Assembly: GCF_003589925.1 (NCBI RefSeq)
Contig: NZ_CP032382.1
Location: 4,588,001-4,652,000 of the forward strand
DNA from: Chryseolinea soli
GTDB taxonomy: Bacteria; Bacteroidota; Bacteroidia; Cytophagales; Cyclobacteriaceae
DNA length: 64,000 bases
Direction of reading: 5' to 3'
Shown here: positions 27,339 through 35,386 of the stretch, piece by piece
How the letters are laid out: the number at the start of each line of letters is the position of its first letter
How positions within the stretch are numbered: position 1 is the stretch's first letter
The notes under the pieces: generated by a model
The model's database searches: none
What the model was told of the DNA's origin: nothing
What the model saw: the letters and a program-made list of their open reading frames with translations, nothing else
Position numbers and translations under genes: made by a program

Positions 27339-27389
27339 GAGGGCGTCCTTCTTTGCTTGACCGAAGCGTCAGCGAAGGAGGACGCCCTC
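27339..27389. terminator. Hairpin between convergent genes
   Basis: GAGGGCGTCCTTCTTTGCT pairs with AGCGAAGGAGGACGCCCTC after a short loop, giving a stem of about 19 bases with two mismatches. It lies between the stops of the HsdR-N gene (27319) and alanine dehydrogenase (27432), so it can end transcription from both sides. A strong T-run is missing. The repeat unit at 27394-27418 adjoins it. Confidence 0.5.
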
Positions 27390-27393
27390 TGAA

Positions 27394-27418
27394 GCTTTCG
27401 CGAAAGCAGGGCGGTTCA
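27394..27418. repeat. Dispersed repeat unit GCTTTCGCGAAAGC-AGGGCGGTTC
   Basis: A perfect 14-base palindrome, GCTTTCGCGAAAGC (27394-27407), is followed by AGGGCGGTTCA. The same arrangement with one substitution and one extra base occurs at 22985-23010. Both copies lie just beyond the ends of genes, in the non-coding space between them. Confidence 0.6.
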
Positions 27419-27431
27419 AAATGATTTCGTC

Positions 27432-28544
27432 TTACAGGAATTTCTTCACGTCAGTATATCCCAGACCAAAAGCATCCGCCACGGCCTTATACACCACTTC
27501 CCCCTGGATCACATTCAATCCATTCCGCAATTCCATATTCTCCTGTGCCGCTTTCTTCCATCCCTGGTTCGCCAAGCGAATGGCATACGGCAACGTCGCA
27601 TTCGTCAACGCCAAGGTTGACGTATAGGGAACCGCACCCGGCATATTCGCCACGCAATAATGCACGACGTCATCAATAATAAATGTAGGATCCTCGTGCG
27701 TCGTCGGACGGCAGGTCTCGATACAACCTCCCTGGTCCACGGCCACGTCTACCAGCACCGTGCCGGGCCGCATCGACTTCAACATATCGCGTGTGATCAG
27801 CTTGGGCGCTTTCGCTCCCGGCACCAGCACACCGCCGATGATGAGGTCGCTGTCTTTGATCATTTCACGGATGGTATATTCGTTCGATACAATGGTGTGT
27901 ACATTCTTGGGCATCACGTCGTCTAAGTAACGAAGACGGGTGATGTTGAGGTCCATGATGGTTACATCGGCACCCATACCCGCAGCGATCTTCGCCGCGT
28001 TTGTGCCCACGACACCGCCACCGAGAATGAGCACTTTGGCGGGTCTCACACCGGGCACGCCGCCCAGCAGGATGCCTCTGCCTTTCAAGGGTTTCTCCAA
28101 ATATTTTGCGCCTTCCTGGATGGCCATTCTCCCGGCCACTTCCGACATCGGGATCAGCAGCGGCAAGCTGCCATCGATGCGCTCTACGGTCTCATAGGCG
28201 AGACAAACCGCGCCCGTGGCGATCATGGCTTTGGCCAGGGGTTCATAGGAAGCAAAGTGAAAATAGGTGAACACCAATTGGTCTTTGCGGATGAGGTTGT
28301 ACTCTTGCTCCACGGGCTCTTTCACTTTCATGATCATTTCCGCGATCGCGAAAACGCTGGCAGCATCGGGAAGAAGTTTAGCGCCGGCAGAAACATACTG
28401 TTCGTCGCTGAAGCCGCTGCCAACACCGGCTGTGGATTGTACATGAACCGTGTGACCGCGTTTCACCAATTCCTGCGTGCCGGCAGGTGTGAGGGCAACA
28501 CGGTTTTCATTATTTTTAATTTCTTTAGGAACACCTATGATCAT
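27432..28544 (-). CDS. ald: Alanine dehydrogenase
   Basis: Enzyme of 370 residues, the usual length. It begins MIIGVPKEIKNNENRVALTP, where R15 and the lysine of the substrate site are expected, and has the NAD-binding loop LILGGGVVGTNAAKIA and the conserved DVAVDQGGCIETC segment. It interconverts L-alanine and pyruvate plus ammonia with NAD. Transcription probably starts from a TATATTTG element on the minus strand (28570-28577), 26 bases upstream of the ATG. It is divergent from the GGCT-like gene. Confidence 0.95.
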   Translation of the reverse strand: MIIGVPKEIKNNENRVALTPAGTQELVKRGHTVHVQSTAGVGSGFSDEQYVSAGAKLLPDAASVFAIAEMIMKVKEPVEQEYNLIRKDQLVFTYFHFASYEPLAKAMIATGAVCLAYETVERIDGSLPLLIPMSEVAGRMAIQEGAKYLEKPLKGRGILLGGVPGVRPAKVLILGGGVVGTNAAKIAAGMGADVTIMDLNITRLRYLDDVMPKNVHTIVSNEYTIREMIKDSDLIIGGVLVPGAKAPKLITRDMLKSMRPGTVLVDVAVDQGGCIETCRPTTHEDPTFIIDDVVHYCVANMPGAVPYTSTLALTNATLPYAIRLANQGWKKAAQENMELRNGLNVIQGEVVYKAVADAFGLGYTDVKKFL

Positions 28545-28569
28545 AAAACTATCGTTTTTTTAACGGCTG

Positions 28570-28577
28570 CAAATATA
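28570..28577 (-). promoter_or_regulatory. Putative -7 element of the ald promoter
   Basis: Read on the minus strand the bases are TATATTTG, an exact match to the Bacteroidota -7 consensus TAnnTTTG, 26 bases before the alanine dehydrogenase start. A good -33 TTTG at the right distance was not found, so confidence is limited. Confidence 0.4.
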
Positions 28578-28616
28578 CTAACATACAGTCGTTGTTTGCT
28601 GTAACCCTTTGAAATT

Positions 28617-28994
28617 ATGAGCGAAAGCCTCCTGTATGCGTTCTATGGATCATTGCGCCGGGGCATGGACAACCATGCCCTATACGAGCATGATTTGCAG
28701 TATCAGCGCACGGTGGTGCTAAAAGGATATGCGCTCTACTCGCTGGTCGATTATCCCTATGCCGTGAAAACGGGCGACCCTCGTGATACACTGGTCGCGG
28801 AGCTGTACACCATCCCAGACCTGGAAACAAAACAAATCATACACGATATGGAATTGGATGCCGGATATATTTTTTCGGAGGAACAAATTGCCGAAGGAAA
28901 GTTTGGAATCTATATCTTCGCCACACCGGGTGACCACGACGAGCGGGTGCCCGGCGGGGACTGGGTGGCCTACCGCCTCGCTTTGGGAAAGTAA
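28617..28994 (+). CDS. Gamma-glutamylcyclotransferase-like (GGCT/AIG2) protein
   Basis: Small cytoplasmic protein of 125 residues with the family signature YGSLRRGMDNH near the N-terminus and a likely catalytic Glu in DMELDAGY near 78-85. GGCT-fold proteins cyclise gamma-glutamyl amines; several bacterial members are of unknown substrate. Its stop at 28994 is immediately followed by the start of the E1 dehydrogenase gene, so the two are probably co-transcribed and translationally linked. Confidence 0.82.
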   Translation: MSESLLYAFYGSLRRGMDNHALYEHDLQYQRTVVLKGYALYSLVDYPYAVKTGDPRDTLVAELYTIPDLETKQIIHDMELDAGYIFSEEQIAEGKFGIYIFATPGDHDERVPGGDWVAYRLALGK

Positions 28995-31460
28995 ATGGTA
29001 ATGCCTATTTTTGAACCGAATCTATTCACCTTTTCAACCCCAGGAAATTTGAGCGCGATCAAGGAAGTAAAGGTAAAGTTCTCGCAAGCCAGAGTGAAAG
29101 AAATTCTGGCCGACTACCGCCTGGCGGTAGAGAGCCGCGAGGCGAGCATCATCGGACGCAGGGAAGTGTTCATGGGCAAAGCCAAGTTTGGCATCTTCGG
29201 CGACGGCAAAGAGCTGGCGCAGATCGCGATGGCGAAAGTGTTCCGTCGCGGCGATTTTCGCGCCGGTTACTACCGGGATCAAACGTTCATGTTCGCCATC
29301 AATGAACTGACCGTTCAACAATACTTCTCACAACTTTACGCACACACCAGCGTGGAGGCAGACCCCGCTTCTGCAGGCCGCCTCATGAACGGTCACTATG
29401 CCACGCGTCTCCTCGACGAACACGGCAAGCTTCGAAACCTCGCCGAGAACAAGAACAGCAGCGCCGACATTTCGCCCACCGCCGGCCAAATGCCCCGCCT
29501 CCTGGGACTGGCCTATGCCTCCAAACTCTTCCGCGAAAACGAAGGACTAAAAGAATACACCACACTTTCCAACAACGGCAACGAGATCGCCTTCGGCACC
29601 ATTGGCAACGCCTCCACTTCCGAAGGCATGTTCTTCGAAGCGATCAATGCCGCGGGCGTGTTGCAAGTGCCCATGCTCATTTCGATTTGGGATGATGAAT
29701 ATGGCATTTCCGTTCCGCAGGAATTTCACACCACAAAAGGAAGCATCTCAAAAGCATTGGCCGGTCTGCAGCGCACCGAGACGGAAAAAGGCTTTGAGAT
29801 CATCACGGTGAAAGGATGGGATTACCCCGCCCTCATCGACGCCTATCAAAAAGCAGAACTCATTTGCCGCGAACAACACGTGCCCGTATTGTTTCATGTC
29901 TATGAGATGACACAACCCCAGGGCCACTCCACCTCCGGTTCGCACGAGCGCTATAAATCGAAAGAGCGCCTGGCGTGGGAAGCCGACCACGACTGCATCC
30001 GCAAAATGCGCGAGTGGATCATCAACGAAGTGATGATCCTTCCCGAAGAAGTGGACGACATCGAAAAAGAAGCCCGTCAAGCGGCCAAGCAAGCCAAAGA
30101 GCGTGCATGGAAAGCCTTTATGGACGATGTCCGCAAAGATCAGAATGTCGTGAACGAGATCTTGGACAAGGCTGCCGAGCAGGGCTCGCACCAGGAAGAG
30201 ATCCTCCGCATAAAAGAAGATCTGGCCAAAGCGATCAACCCCACACGCCTGGAAACCATGCGGGCCGCAAAGCTCACGCTGCGGCTGCTCTACCAGGAAA
30301 GCATACCCGCAAAAGAAGAGCTGCAGCACTGGCTGAAGCACTCTGAAGCCGACAACTTCGATCGCTACTCGTCGCACATGCACAGTGTGTCGGATGAGTC
30401 GGCGTTGAACGTGCCCCGCGTCGATCCGGTGTACTCCGATTCGTCGCCGCTCATCGACGGCCGCGAGATCCTGCAAGCGTGCTTTGATGCCGCCCTCACC
30501 CGCGATCCACGCGTGCTCGCCTTTGGCGAAGATGTGGGCCGCATCGGCGATGTGAACCAGGGCTTCGCAGGATTGCAAGCCAAGCACGGCGATTTACGGG
30601 TGACCGATACCGGCATTCGCGAATGCACCATCGTAGGGCAGGGGATCGGCACCGCATTGCGAGGCCTCAAGCCCATTGCCGAAATTCAATACCTCGATTA
30701 TTTTATCTACGCCCTCCCGACCTTGTCTGACGACCTGGCCTGTTTATACTATCGCACCAAGGGTGGCCAAAAGGCGCCGCTCATTGTGCGCACACGCGGC
30801 CACCGGTTGGAAGGCGTGTGGCATGCCGGCTCACAAATCGCGATGCTGCTGCACACCTTGCGCGGCATGTACATCATTGCGCCACGCAACATGACACAAG
30901 CGGCGGGATTCTACAACACCATGCTGCGATCCGATGATCCGTCGGTCATCATCGAATGCCTCAACGGCTATCGCCTCAAAGAAAAATTGCCCGACAACAT
31001 CGGCGAGTTCACGGTGCCGCTGGGCACACCGGAGATCCTGAAAGAAGGAACGGATGTTACCGTGGTCACCTACGGTTCCATGTGCCGCGTGGTGATGGAA
31101 GCCGCCGAAGAATTGGAAAACTACGGCATCTCTTGTGAAGTGATCGACGTGCAGACCCTGCTTCCGTTCGATCTCCATCACAGCATCCTGGAGTCCATAA
31201 AGAAAACGAATCGTGTCGTGTTTGCCGACGAAGATGTGCCCGGTGGGGCAACGTCGTTCATGATGCAACAAGTGCTGGAAGAACAAAATGCCTACGCCTA
31301 CCTGGATTCCAAACCCGTGACCATCACGGCAAAAGATCACCGCCCGGCCTATGCCTCCGATGGCGACTACTTCTCAAAGCCCAATGCCGAGGAAGTTTTT
31401 GAAAAAGTATACGGCATCATGTCCGAAATGGATCCTTCGAAATTTCCTTCGCTGTATTGA
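28995..31460 (+). CDS. 2-oxoacid dehydrogenase E1, fused alpha and beta subunits
   Basis: Protein of 821 residues joining both subunits of a thiamine-diphosphate E1. Residues about 20-345 are alpha-like (YYRDQTFMFA, GNASTSEGMFFEAINAAGVL, WDDEYGISVPQEF). Residues about 475-815 are beta-like (VLAFGEDVGRIGDVNQGF, TGIRECTIVGQGIG, AEIQYLDYF, VVTYGSMCRVVMEAAEEL). The usual GDGA before SEG is GNAS here, as I recall for the fused Bacteroidota forms. It decarboxylates a branched-chain 2-oxoacid or pyruvate and passes the acyl group to an E2, which is not in the window. ATG 28995 abuts the previous stop; GTG or ATG shortly after is possible. Confidence 0.9.
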   Translation: MVMPIFEPNLFTFSTPGNLSAIKEVKVKFSQARVKEILADYRLAVESREASIIGRREVFMGKAKFGIFGDGKELAQIAMAKVFRRGDFRAGYYRDQTFMFAINELTVQQYFSQLYAHTSVEADPASAGRLMNGHYATRLLDEHGKLRNLAENKNSSADISPTAGQMPRLLGLAYASKLFRENEGLKEYTTLSNNGNEIAFGTIGNASTSEGMFFEAINAAGVLQVPMLISIWDDEYGISVPQEFHTTKGSISKALAGLQRTETEKGFEIITVKGWDYPALIDAYQKAELICREQHVPVLFHVYEMTQPQGHSTSGSHERYKSKERLAWEADHDCIRKMREWIINEVMILPEEVDDIEKEARQAAKQAKERAWKAFMDDVRKDQNVVNEILDKAAEQGSHQEEILRIKEDLAKAINPTRLETMRAAKLTLRLLYQESIPAKEELQHWLKHSEADNFDRYSSHMHSVSDESALNVPRVDPVYSDSSPLIDGREILQACFDAALTRDPRVLAFGEDVGRIGDVNQGFAGLQAKHGDLRVTDTGIRECTIVGQGIGTALRGLKPIAEIQYLDYFIYALPTLSDDLACLYYRTKGGQKAPLIVRTRGHRLEGVWHAGSQIAMLLHTLRGMYIIAPRNMTQAAGFYNTMLRSDDPSVIIECLNGYRLKEKLPDNIGEFTVPLGTPEILKEGTDVTVVTYGSMCRVVMEAAEELENYGISCEVIDVQTLLPFDLHHSILESIKKTNRVVFADEDVPGGATSFMMQQVLEEQNAYAYLDSKPVTITAKDHRPAYASDGDYFSKPNAEEVFEKVYGIMSEMDPSKFPSLY

Positions 31461-31483
31461 GCAAGAAGAAATAAATCAGAACA

Positions 31484-31528
31484 AAGAAGAAGGGACTACT
31501 CGATTTCGAATAGTCCCTTCTTCTTTTA
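31484..31528. terminator. Strong bidirectional hairpin terminator
   Basis: AAAGAAGAAGGGACTA (31484-31499) pairs perfectly with TAGTCCCTTCTTCTTT (31512-31527) across a 12-base loop. The right arm ends in a T-rich run. It lies between the stops of the E1 gene and the convergent lipoprotein gene and should terminate both. Confidence 0.85.
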
Positions 31529-31575
31529 TCCCGTGTCGCTTTCGCGAAGCGTGTTATAACATCTTACTGCAAAAG

Positions 31576-32472
31576 TTATCCGCCGCGTTTGATGTCGTCC
31601 AGCGTAAAGTCGCCGGTGTCGACCACGTTGCTGGTGTGTAGCGCCCGGTCGCGGATCTTGACGAGCAACCTCATCGGTTTGGTCGTGAAGATGGACCGGA
31701 TGCCCGTGGTCACCATGGCATAGGTGAGTTTGCCCTCCAGCGGACCGGCGTTGGAAGTCAGTATGGGGAAGCGTTGATTGAAAGAGATCGTACAAAATTC
31801 TTTTGTCCAGTCGAACTCGACGTAATCTTTTGAAAGGTCACTGCCGGTTCCCACTTTGTAAAAGAATCGCACATCGATGTTGGCGTAGTTTGGATTGGTA
31901 CGATAGAAGAATGTGTCCAGCAACACGTAGGCTGGGAGAGGAGGCCTTCCCGGGGAGGGGTTCTCCAGGTATAGCGTGTCCTTGACATGGATGTCTGTTC
32001 CGGTGAAAATGCTTTTGTAGGCGTCTTCTACATAGACTGAATCATACATGTAGTAGAGGCAGTTATCAGCGTCGGTGTATTTGGGAAGATAACTGTATTC
32101 GGCGCTCCGGGTCGACCGCATCGTGAGCAGTTTGCCTTGTGCGCCGGAGGATACATCCAGGAATTGGGGAAGATCGTAGGGCAAAGTTTTCTTCCCGACG
32201 GCAGTGGTATCGCCGTTGTTGCCCAGGTACATGTTCACGTCGTTGAAGGGCGAGTCCGTCAGGTCAGACGAAAGACCAAGATCGCCGTCGCCGTCTTTGA
32301 AATTGATGGTGATCACCAATGAGTCTTTTTGGCCGCTGCCACCGCCGTCGCGGAAATAGATGTCGCCGTCGTAGCTGATCTGCGGCGTGTCAGGAAGTTC
32401 TGGAGGATTAAAGCACGCCCCGGCAATCAATGCTGAAATTCCGAATAATAATAGGCCCTTTAGTGCTTTCAT
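31576..32472 (-). CDS. Putative lipoprotein, unknown function
   Basis: Exported protein of 298 residues starting at MKALKGLLLF (32472); seven upstream in-frame residues are not signal-like. The lipobox is LIAGAC. The mature part contains VITINFKDGDGDLGLSSDL, an acidic loop that could bind calcium, and VRFFYKVGTGSD. Proteins of this type, with FKDGDGDLG after the lipobox, are common in Cytophagales and have no assigned role that I know of. It is convergent with the E1 gene and divergent from the LuxE-like gene with only 33 bases between starts. Confidence 0.75.
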   Translation of the reverse strand: MKALKGLLLFGISALIAGACFNPPELPDTPQISYDGDIYFRDGGGSGQKDSLVITINFKDGDGDLGLSSDLTDSPFNDVNMYLGNNGDTTAVGKKTLPYDLPQFLDVSSGAQGKLLTMRSTRSAEYSYLPKYTDADNCLYYMYDSVYVEDAYKSIFTGTDIHVKDTLYLENPSPGRPPLPAYVLLDTFFYRTNPNYANIDVRFFYKVGTGSDLSKDYVEFDWTKEFCTISFNQRFPILTSNAGPLEGKLTYAMVTTGIRSIFTTKPMRLLVKIRDRALHTSNVVDTGDFTLDDIKRGG

Positions 32473-32475
32473 CTG

Positions 32476-32483
32476 TACATTTG
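32476..32483 (+). promoter_or_regulatory. Putative -7 element before the LuxE-like gene
   Basis: TACATTTG matches the TAnnTTTG consensus exactly and ends 22 bases before the TTG start at 32506. It overlaps the 5' end of the divergent lipoprotein gene region, and no clear -33 box was seen. Confidence 0.35.
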
Positions 32484-32505
32484 AGTCGGTCAAGTTAAGG
32501 AACGC

Positions 32506-33495
32506 TTGGAGACTTTTAAAAGTTTTGAATCAAAATTATACACCGTAAACGACCATTCCTTCACGGATATTGCTTTGGAATTGTTCCGCTTTCAGGCGGC
32601 GAATAACTCCGTCTACAAAAGTTTCATCCACCACCTCTCTATTGACCCAAACGGGGTTAAAACGTTGGAAGACATCCCCTTTTTTCCCATTTCTTTTTTC
32701 AAAACGCACACCGTGCAGACAGGGGTGTGGCAACCGCAGACCGTGTTCACCAGCAGTGGTACCACGGGAAGCGTGACCAGCCGTCACTTTGTTCACGATC
32801 TTGACTTTTACTTGCGCCACGCCCAACGCTGCTTTGAATCTTTTTTCGGACCCCTCACCGATTATCATTTCCTGGCCTTGTTGCCATCGTACCTCGAACG
32901 CCAGGGCTCGTCCCTCATCGCCATGATGGACCATTTCATCCGCGAAAGCCAATCGCCCTGGTCGGCGTTCTATTTGCAAGACGTAGACAAACTGTTGCGC
33001 GACCTGGAAGCCCTCCGCGGCGACCACCGCAAGGTGATCCTCTGGGGTGTTTCGTTTGCCTTGCTGGACCTGGCCGAGCGTGCCCCGCGCGACCTGCGTC
33101 CTTTTATGATCTTCGAAACCGGCGGTATGAAAGGCCGCAAAAAAGAGATGACCCGCCAGGAGCTCCACGGCATCCTTTCGGAGGCCTTCCGGGTGGAGGC
33201 CATCCATTCCGAATACGGCATGACCGAGCTGCTCTCGCAAGGCTATACCCGTGGCGGCACGGCGTTTTCAGGAGCCCCCGCCATGCGGGTCATTGGCCGC
33301 GATTTGACCGATCCGATGCGCAAGGGGTTACTTGACGAAACCTGTGGCATTAATGTCATCGACCTGGCCAACGTGCATTCTATTGCCTTTATAGAAACGG
33401 AGGATTTGGGAAGGGTATTTTCGGACAAAACGTTTGAAATTTTGGGCCGTATGGACAACAGCGATGTGCGGGGGTGTAATCTGCTGGTGGGATAA
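32506..33495 (+). CDS. LuxE-like acyl-protein synthetase / acyl-adenylating enzyme
   Basis: Protein of 329 residues beginning at TTG 32506. The adenylate-forming P-loop appears as FTSSGTTGSVTSRHF near 82-96, followed by conserved IFETGGMKGRKKEM and HSEYGMTELLSQ segments, as in the LuxE acyl-protein synthetase branch of the ANL superfamily. It would activate a carboxylate with ATP; LuxE passes a fatty acyl group to a reductase, but no luciferase or reductase gene is here. The usual C-terminal lid domain of the superfamily is missing or reduced, which fits LuxE. It could load an acyl group on a carrier or lipid. Confidence 0.82.
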   Translation: METFKSFESKLYTVNDHSFTDIALELFRFQAANNSVYKSFIHHLSIDPNGVKTLEDIPFFPISFFKTHTVQTGVWQPQTVFTSSGTTGSVTSRHFVHDLDFYLRHAQRCFESFFGPLTDYHFLALLPSYLERQGSSLIAMMDHFIRESQSPWSAFYLQDVDKLLRDLEALRGDHRKVILWGVSFALLDLAERAPRDLRPFMIFETGGMKGRKKEMTRQELHGILSEAFRVEAIHSEYGMTELLSQGYTRGGTAFSGAPAMRVIGRDLTDPMRKGLLDETCGINVIDLANVHSIAFIETEDLGRVFSDKTFEILGRMDNSDVRGCNLLVG

Positions 33496-33532
33496 AAGGA
33501 CCGTCACACCGCCTGAATTATCGTTTTGCGGA

Positions 33533-33563
33533 TTTGTTTTCTGTTGAAAGAATGATATTTTTG
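33533..33563 (+). promoter_or_regulatory. Consensus Bacteroidota promoter TTTG-N19-TATTTTTG
   Basis: A -33 TTTG at 33533-33536 and a -7 TATTTTTG at 33556-33563 are separated by exactly 19 bases, the consensus spacing. The -7 box ends 19 bases before ATG 33583 and so supports the tiny lipoprotein gene below as real and separately transcribed. Confidence 0.7.
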
Positions 33564-33582
33564 TTTTACCAAAGCCATCGAA

Positions 33583-33705
33583 ATGAAAAAGATTGTAGCC
33601 TTCGTTGTTTTAGCAGCTTTTATCTCTGCCTGTAGCCAGTATACGTGCCCTACGTATGCCAAAAAGGAAGTGCCTGCTAAAAAGAACGCAGAACAGAAGA
33701 TCTGA
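33583..33705 (+). CDS. 40-residue lipoprotein, unknown
   Basis: This gene is too short for usual ORF cut-offs. It encodes 40 residues: a signal peptide with lipobox (MKKIVAFVVLAAFISAC), then SQYTCPTYAKKEVPAKKN and a short tail, stop TGA at 33703. The mature lipoprotein would be only 24 residues, lysine-rich, with one further Cys. The start has a strong upstream promoter at 33533-33563. I recall similar TCPTY-containing small lipoproteins in Cytophagales but no function. A hairpin at 33723-33749 lies just after it. Confidence 0.75.
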   Translation: MKKIVAFVVLAAFISACSQYTCPTYAKKEVPAKKNAEQKI

Positions 33706-33722
33706 TGATCTTCCATCCCGGT

Positions 33723-33749
33723 TCAGAAAAACATACTTCTCTTTTCTGA
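33723..33749. terminator. Hairpin between convergent genes
   Basis: TCAGAAAA pairs perfectly with TTTTCTGA across an 11-base loop. It lies between the tiny lipoprotein gene and the convergent beta-barrel gene and could stop transcription in either direction; the stem is short and AT-rich. Confidence 0.45.
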
Positions 33750-33770
33750 GTATTCAGCAACAAGCTTCGC

Positions 33771-34514
33771 TTAGAAGCTGGCGAGCGATATACCTATGGT
33801 CATCGTGCTGAAGTTGTTGAATGTGCTGGAGTTGGCATCTTTCAAACCTTTGTCCTTTTCAAACAACGGCGTCAGGTTGTAATAACCAAACAGGCTGAAA
33901 TTCCCAATGCCGATGCGGCCGGTAATGCCATACCGGAATTTATTCAGGTTGAAATCCTGCTTATCCTTGAGTTTCTTGGTCTCTCCATTCTCGCTGTATT
34001 TCACCTTCGTGAACGAATCGAACATGTAGCCCACGCGGCCGCCTACGCCCACCTTGAAGCTACGGGCCGGATCGTCAGGGTTCACCGTCCAGCGAAGTTC
34101 CAGGGGCACTTCGAAATAGTTGGTGATGATCTGCGAGCGCTTTATGTTGGGGATCCCCGTGTTGCCCGGAGGGATCAGCGAGGGCGTCGTGGCATTGGTA
34201 GAACTGTAGTCTAAGACGTAGTTGTTTGTAAGCTTATAGCGCTCCAGGCTAAAACCCACGCCCGGCACAAAGCTGAATTGCGACTTCAGGATCCTGAATT
34301 CGTATTGATAATAGAAGTTGATCGTACGCGACCCCCACAAGCCCTGTTTGAATTCCGATGGCGCGCTAAGGGCGCGGTTCAGACCCAATTCCAGCACAAA
34401 GGCACCCGGTATGTCGGGGCGTGCCGTGGTCTTTTTGGTAGTGGTGGCAGCCTGGCTAAAGGCGCCAATGGAAATGCCCGAAAGAAGGACGATGCACGCT
34501 AGGTTCTTGATCAT
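33771..34514 (-). CDS. Outer-membrane beta-barrel protein
   Basis: Protein of 247 residues starting at MIKNLACIVLL (34514); the longer reading frame upstream covers the promoter region and is not coding-like. The signal peptide ends GAFSQAA. Alternating strands with aromatic girdle residues follow (INFYYQYEFRILKSQFSFV, FNLNKFRYGITGRIGIGNFS), and the last residues GISLASF end in Phe, all typical of a small eight- to ten-stranded porin-family barrel. Its function is not predictable. It converges with the tiny lipoprotein gene and is divergent from the tRNA. Confidence 0.8.
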   Translation of the reverse strand: MIKNLACIVLLSGISIGAFSQAATTTKKTTARPDIPGAFVLELGLNRALSAPSEFKQGLWGSRTINFYYQYEFRILKSQFSFVPGVGFSLERYKLTNNYVLDYSSTNATTPSLIPPGNTGIPNIKRSQIITNYFEVPLELRWTVNPDDPARSFKVGVGGRVGYMFDSFTKVKYSENGETKKLKDKQDFNLNKFRYGITGRIGIGNFSLFGYYNLTPLFEKDKGLKDANSSTFNNFSTMTIGISLASF

Positions 34515-34581
34515 GTAATACAAATATTCAGTAAATAAAGGCCCAAAAATAGCTTTTTTGTCGGCAGGGCAAAACCGTTTA

Positions 34582-34612
34582 TTTTGTTGAGTGAAATTAT
34601 TCTTTACATTTG
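34582..34612 (+). promoter_or_regulatory. Promoter of tRNA-Arg
   Basis: TTTTG at 34582-34586 and TACATTTG at 34605-34612 are 18 bases apart, close to the consensus TTTG-N19-TAnnTTTG. The tRNA begins 40 bases after the -7 box. Confidence 0.55.
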
Positions 34613-34651
34613 CACTCCCATTTCCACACCCACACACGGAAACACACATTT

Positions 34652-34725
34652 GGACCCGTAGCTCAATTGAATAGAGCATCTGACTACGGATCAGAAGGTT
34701 TGGGGTTTGAATCCCTACGGGTCCA
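34652..34725 (+). tRNA. tRNA-Arg (anticodon ACG)
   Basis: The complete cloverleaf is readable in 74 bases. The acceptor GGACCCG pairs with CGGGTCC; the D-arm is GCTC/GAGC; the anticodon arm is TCTGA-CTACGGA-TCAGA with anticodon ACG, read as ICG after deamination of A34 by TadA; the T-arm is TGGGG-TTTGAAT-CCCTA. The 3' CCA is not encoded. A terminator hairpin with a T-run follows at 34735. Confidence 0.95.
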
Positions 34726-34734
34726 CTGATAATC

Positions 34735-34768
34735 AGCCACTTACGAGTCTTTTGTGAGTGGCTTTTTT
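34735..34768 (+). terminator. Rho-independent terminator of tRNA-Arg
   Basis: AGCCACTTAC (34735-34744) pairs with GTGAGTGGCT (34754-34763), ten pairs including one G-T, with the T-run TTTTTT at 34763-34768. It begins 9 bases after the tRNA. Confidence 0.85.
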
Positions 34769-35386
34769 ATTGCTGCATAGTTGAGATTTCATTATTGAAT
34801 GCGCATCTGACCTGTCGTCTTGCCTCATCGTTGCCCTAGTTAAAACGAACAACTTCATCCAATTAGTTTTCATCGATTGCATTTAGCATTTGCTGATTAT
34901 TGCCGTTTCATTTCTGATTTTCTTCTGATTTCCTCAATGATGCGACAAAGGCGATAATAGTTTTGTAAGCACCTCAGAAATATGGAGGACAGGACATCTA
35001 ACTACTTTTCAAGTCTAAGATCTCATTTTCAGAAATTGCATTTTGCCAATGCTCCATAATCGCAAGAGTGTTTGTTATCCGCCAACGTCAACAATCATTA
35101 CTATGAACCTGATACGCAACGCGGCGAAATGTAAAAAGATGTGGCGACGTCGCTAAATCGAGAGGGTCATATCATTTTGTGCGTGTGCCTGCAAGTTGCT
35201 TTCTGCTGATGGTGGATTGACCCAGAGGCCCTGGCGCAACATCCGGGAAAAGAAACGTTAGCGATTTTACATCCGTGAAGTCGCCCGGTTCGAAGACAAC
35301 AACCCGGGGTTGGTCGACAATCTGCCGATCATCGCGGTTTATGCAGCTATTGTCGATATCTTTGCACAGATCATCGACTGCCCGCC
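34769..35386. other. Intergenic region, no supported gene
   Basis: About 620 bases between the tRNA terminator and the LytS-type kinase gene. A lone TAGTTTTG (34958-34965) fits the -7 consensus but has no -33 partner. From about 35262 to 35435 another frame reads without a stop and includes NPGLVDNLPIIAVYAAIVDI; this could be a gene remnant, but there is no start codon and I recognise no family. Nothing else was seen. Confidence 0.4.
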
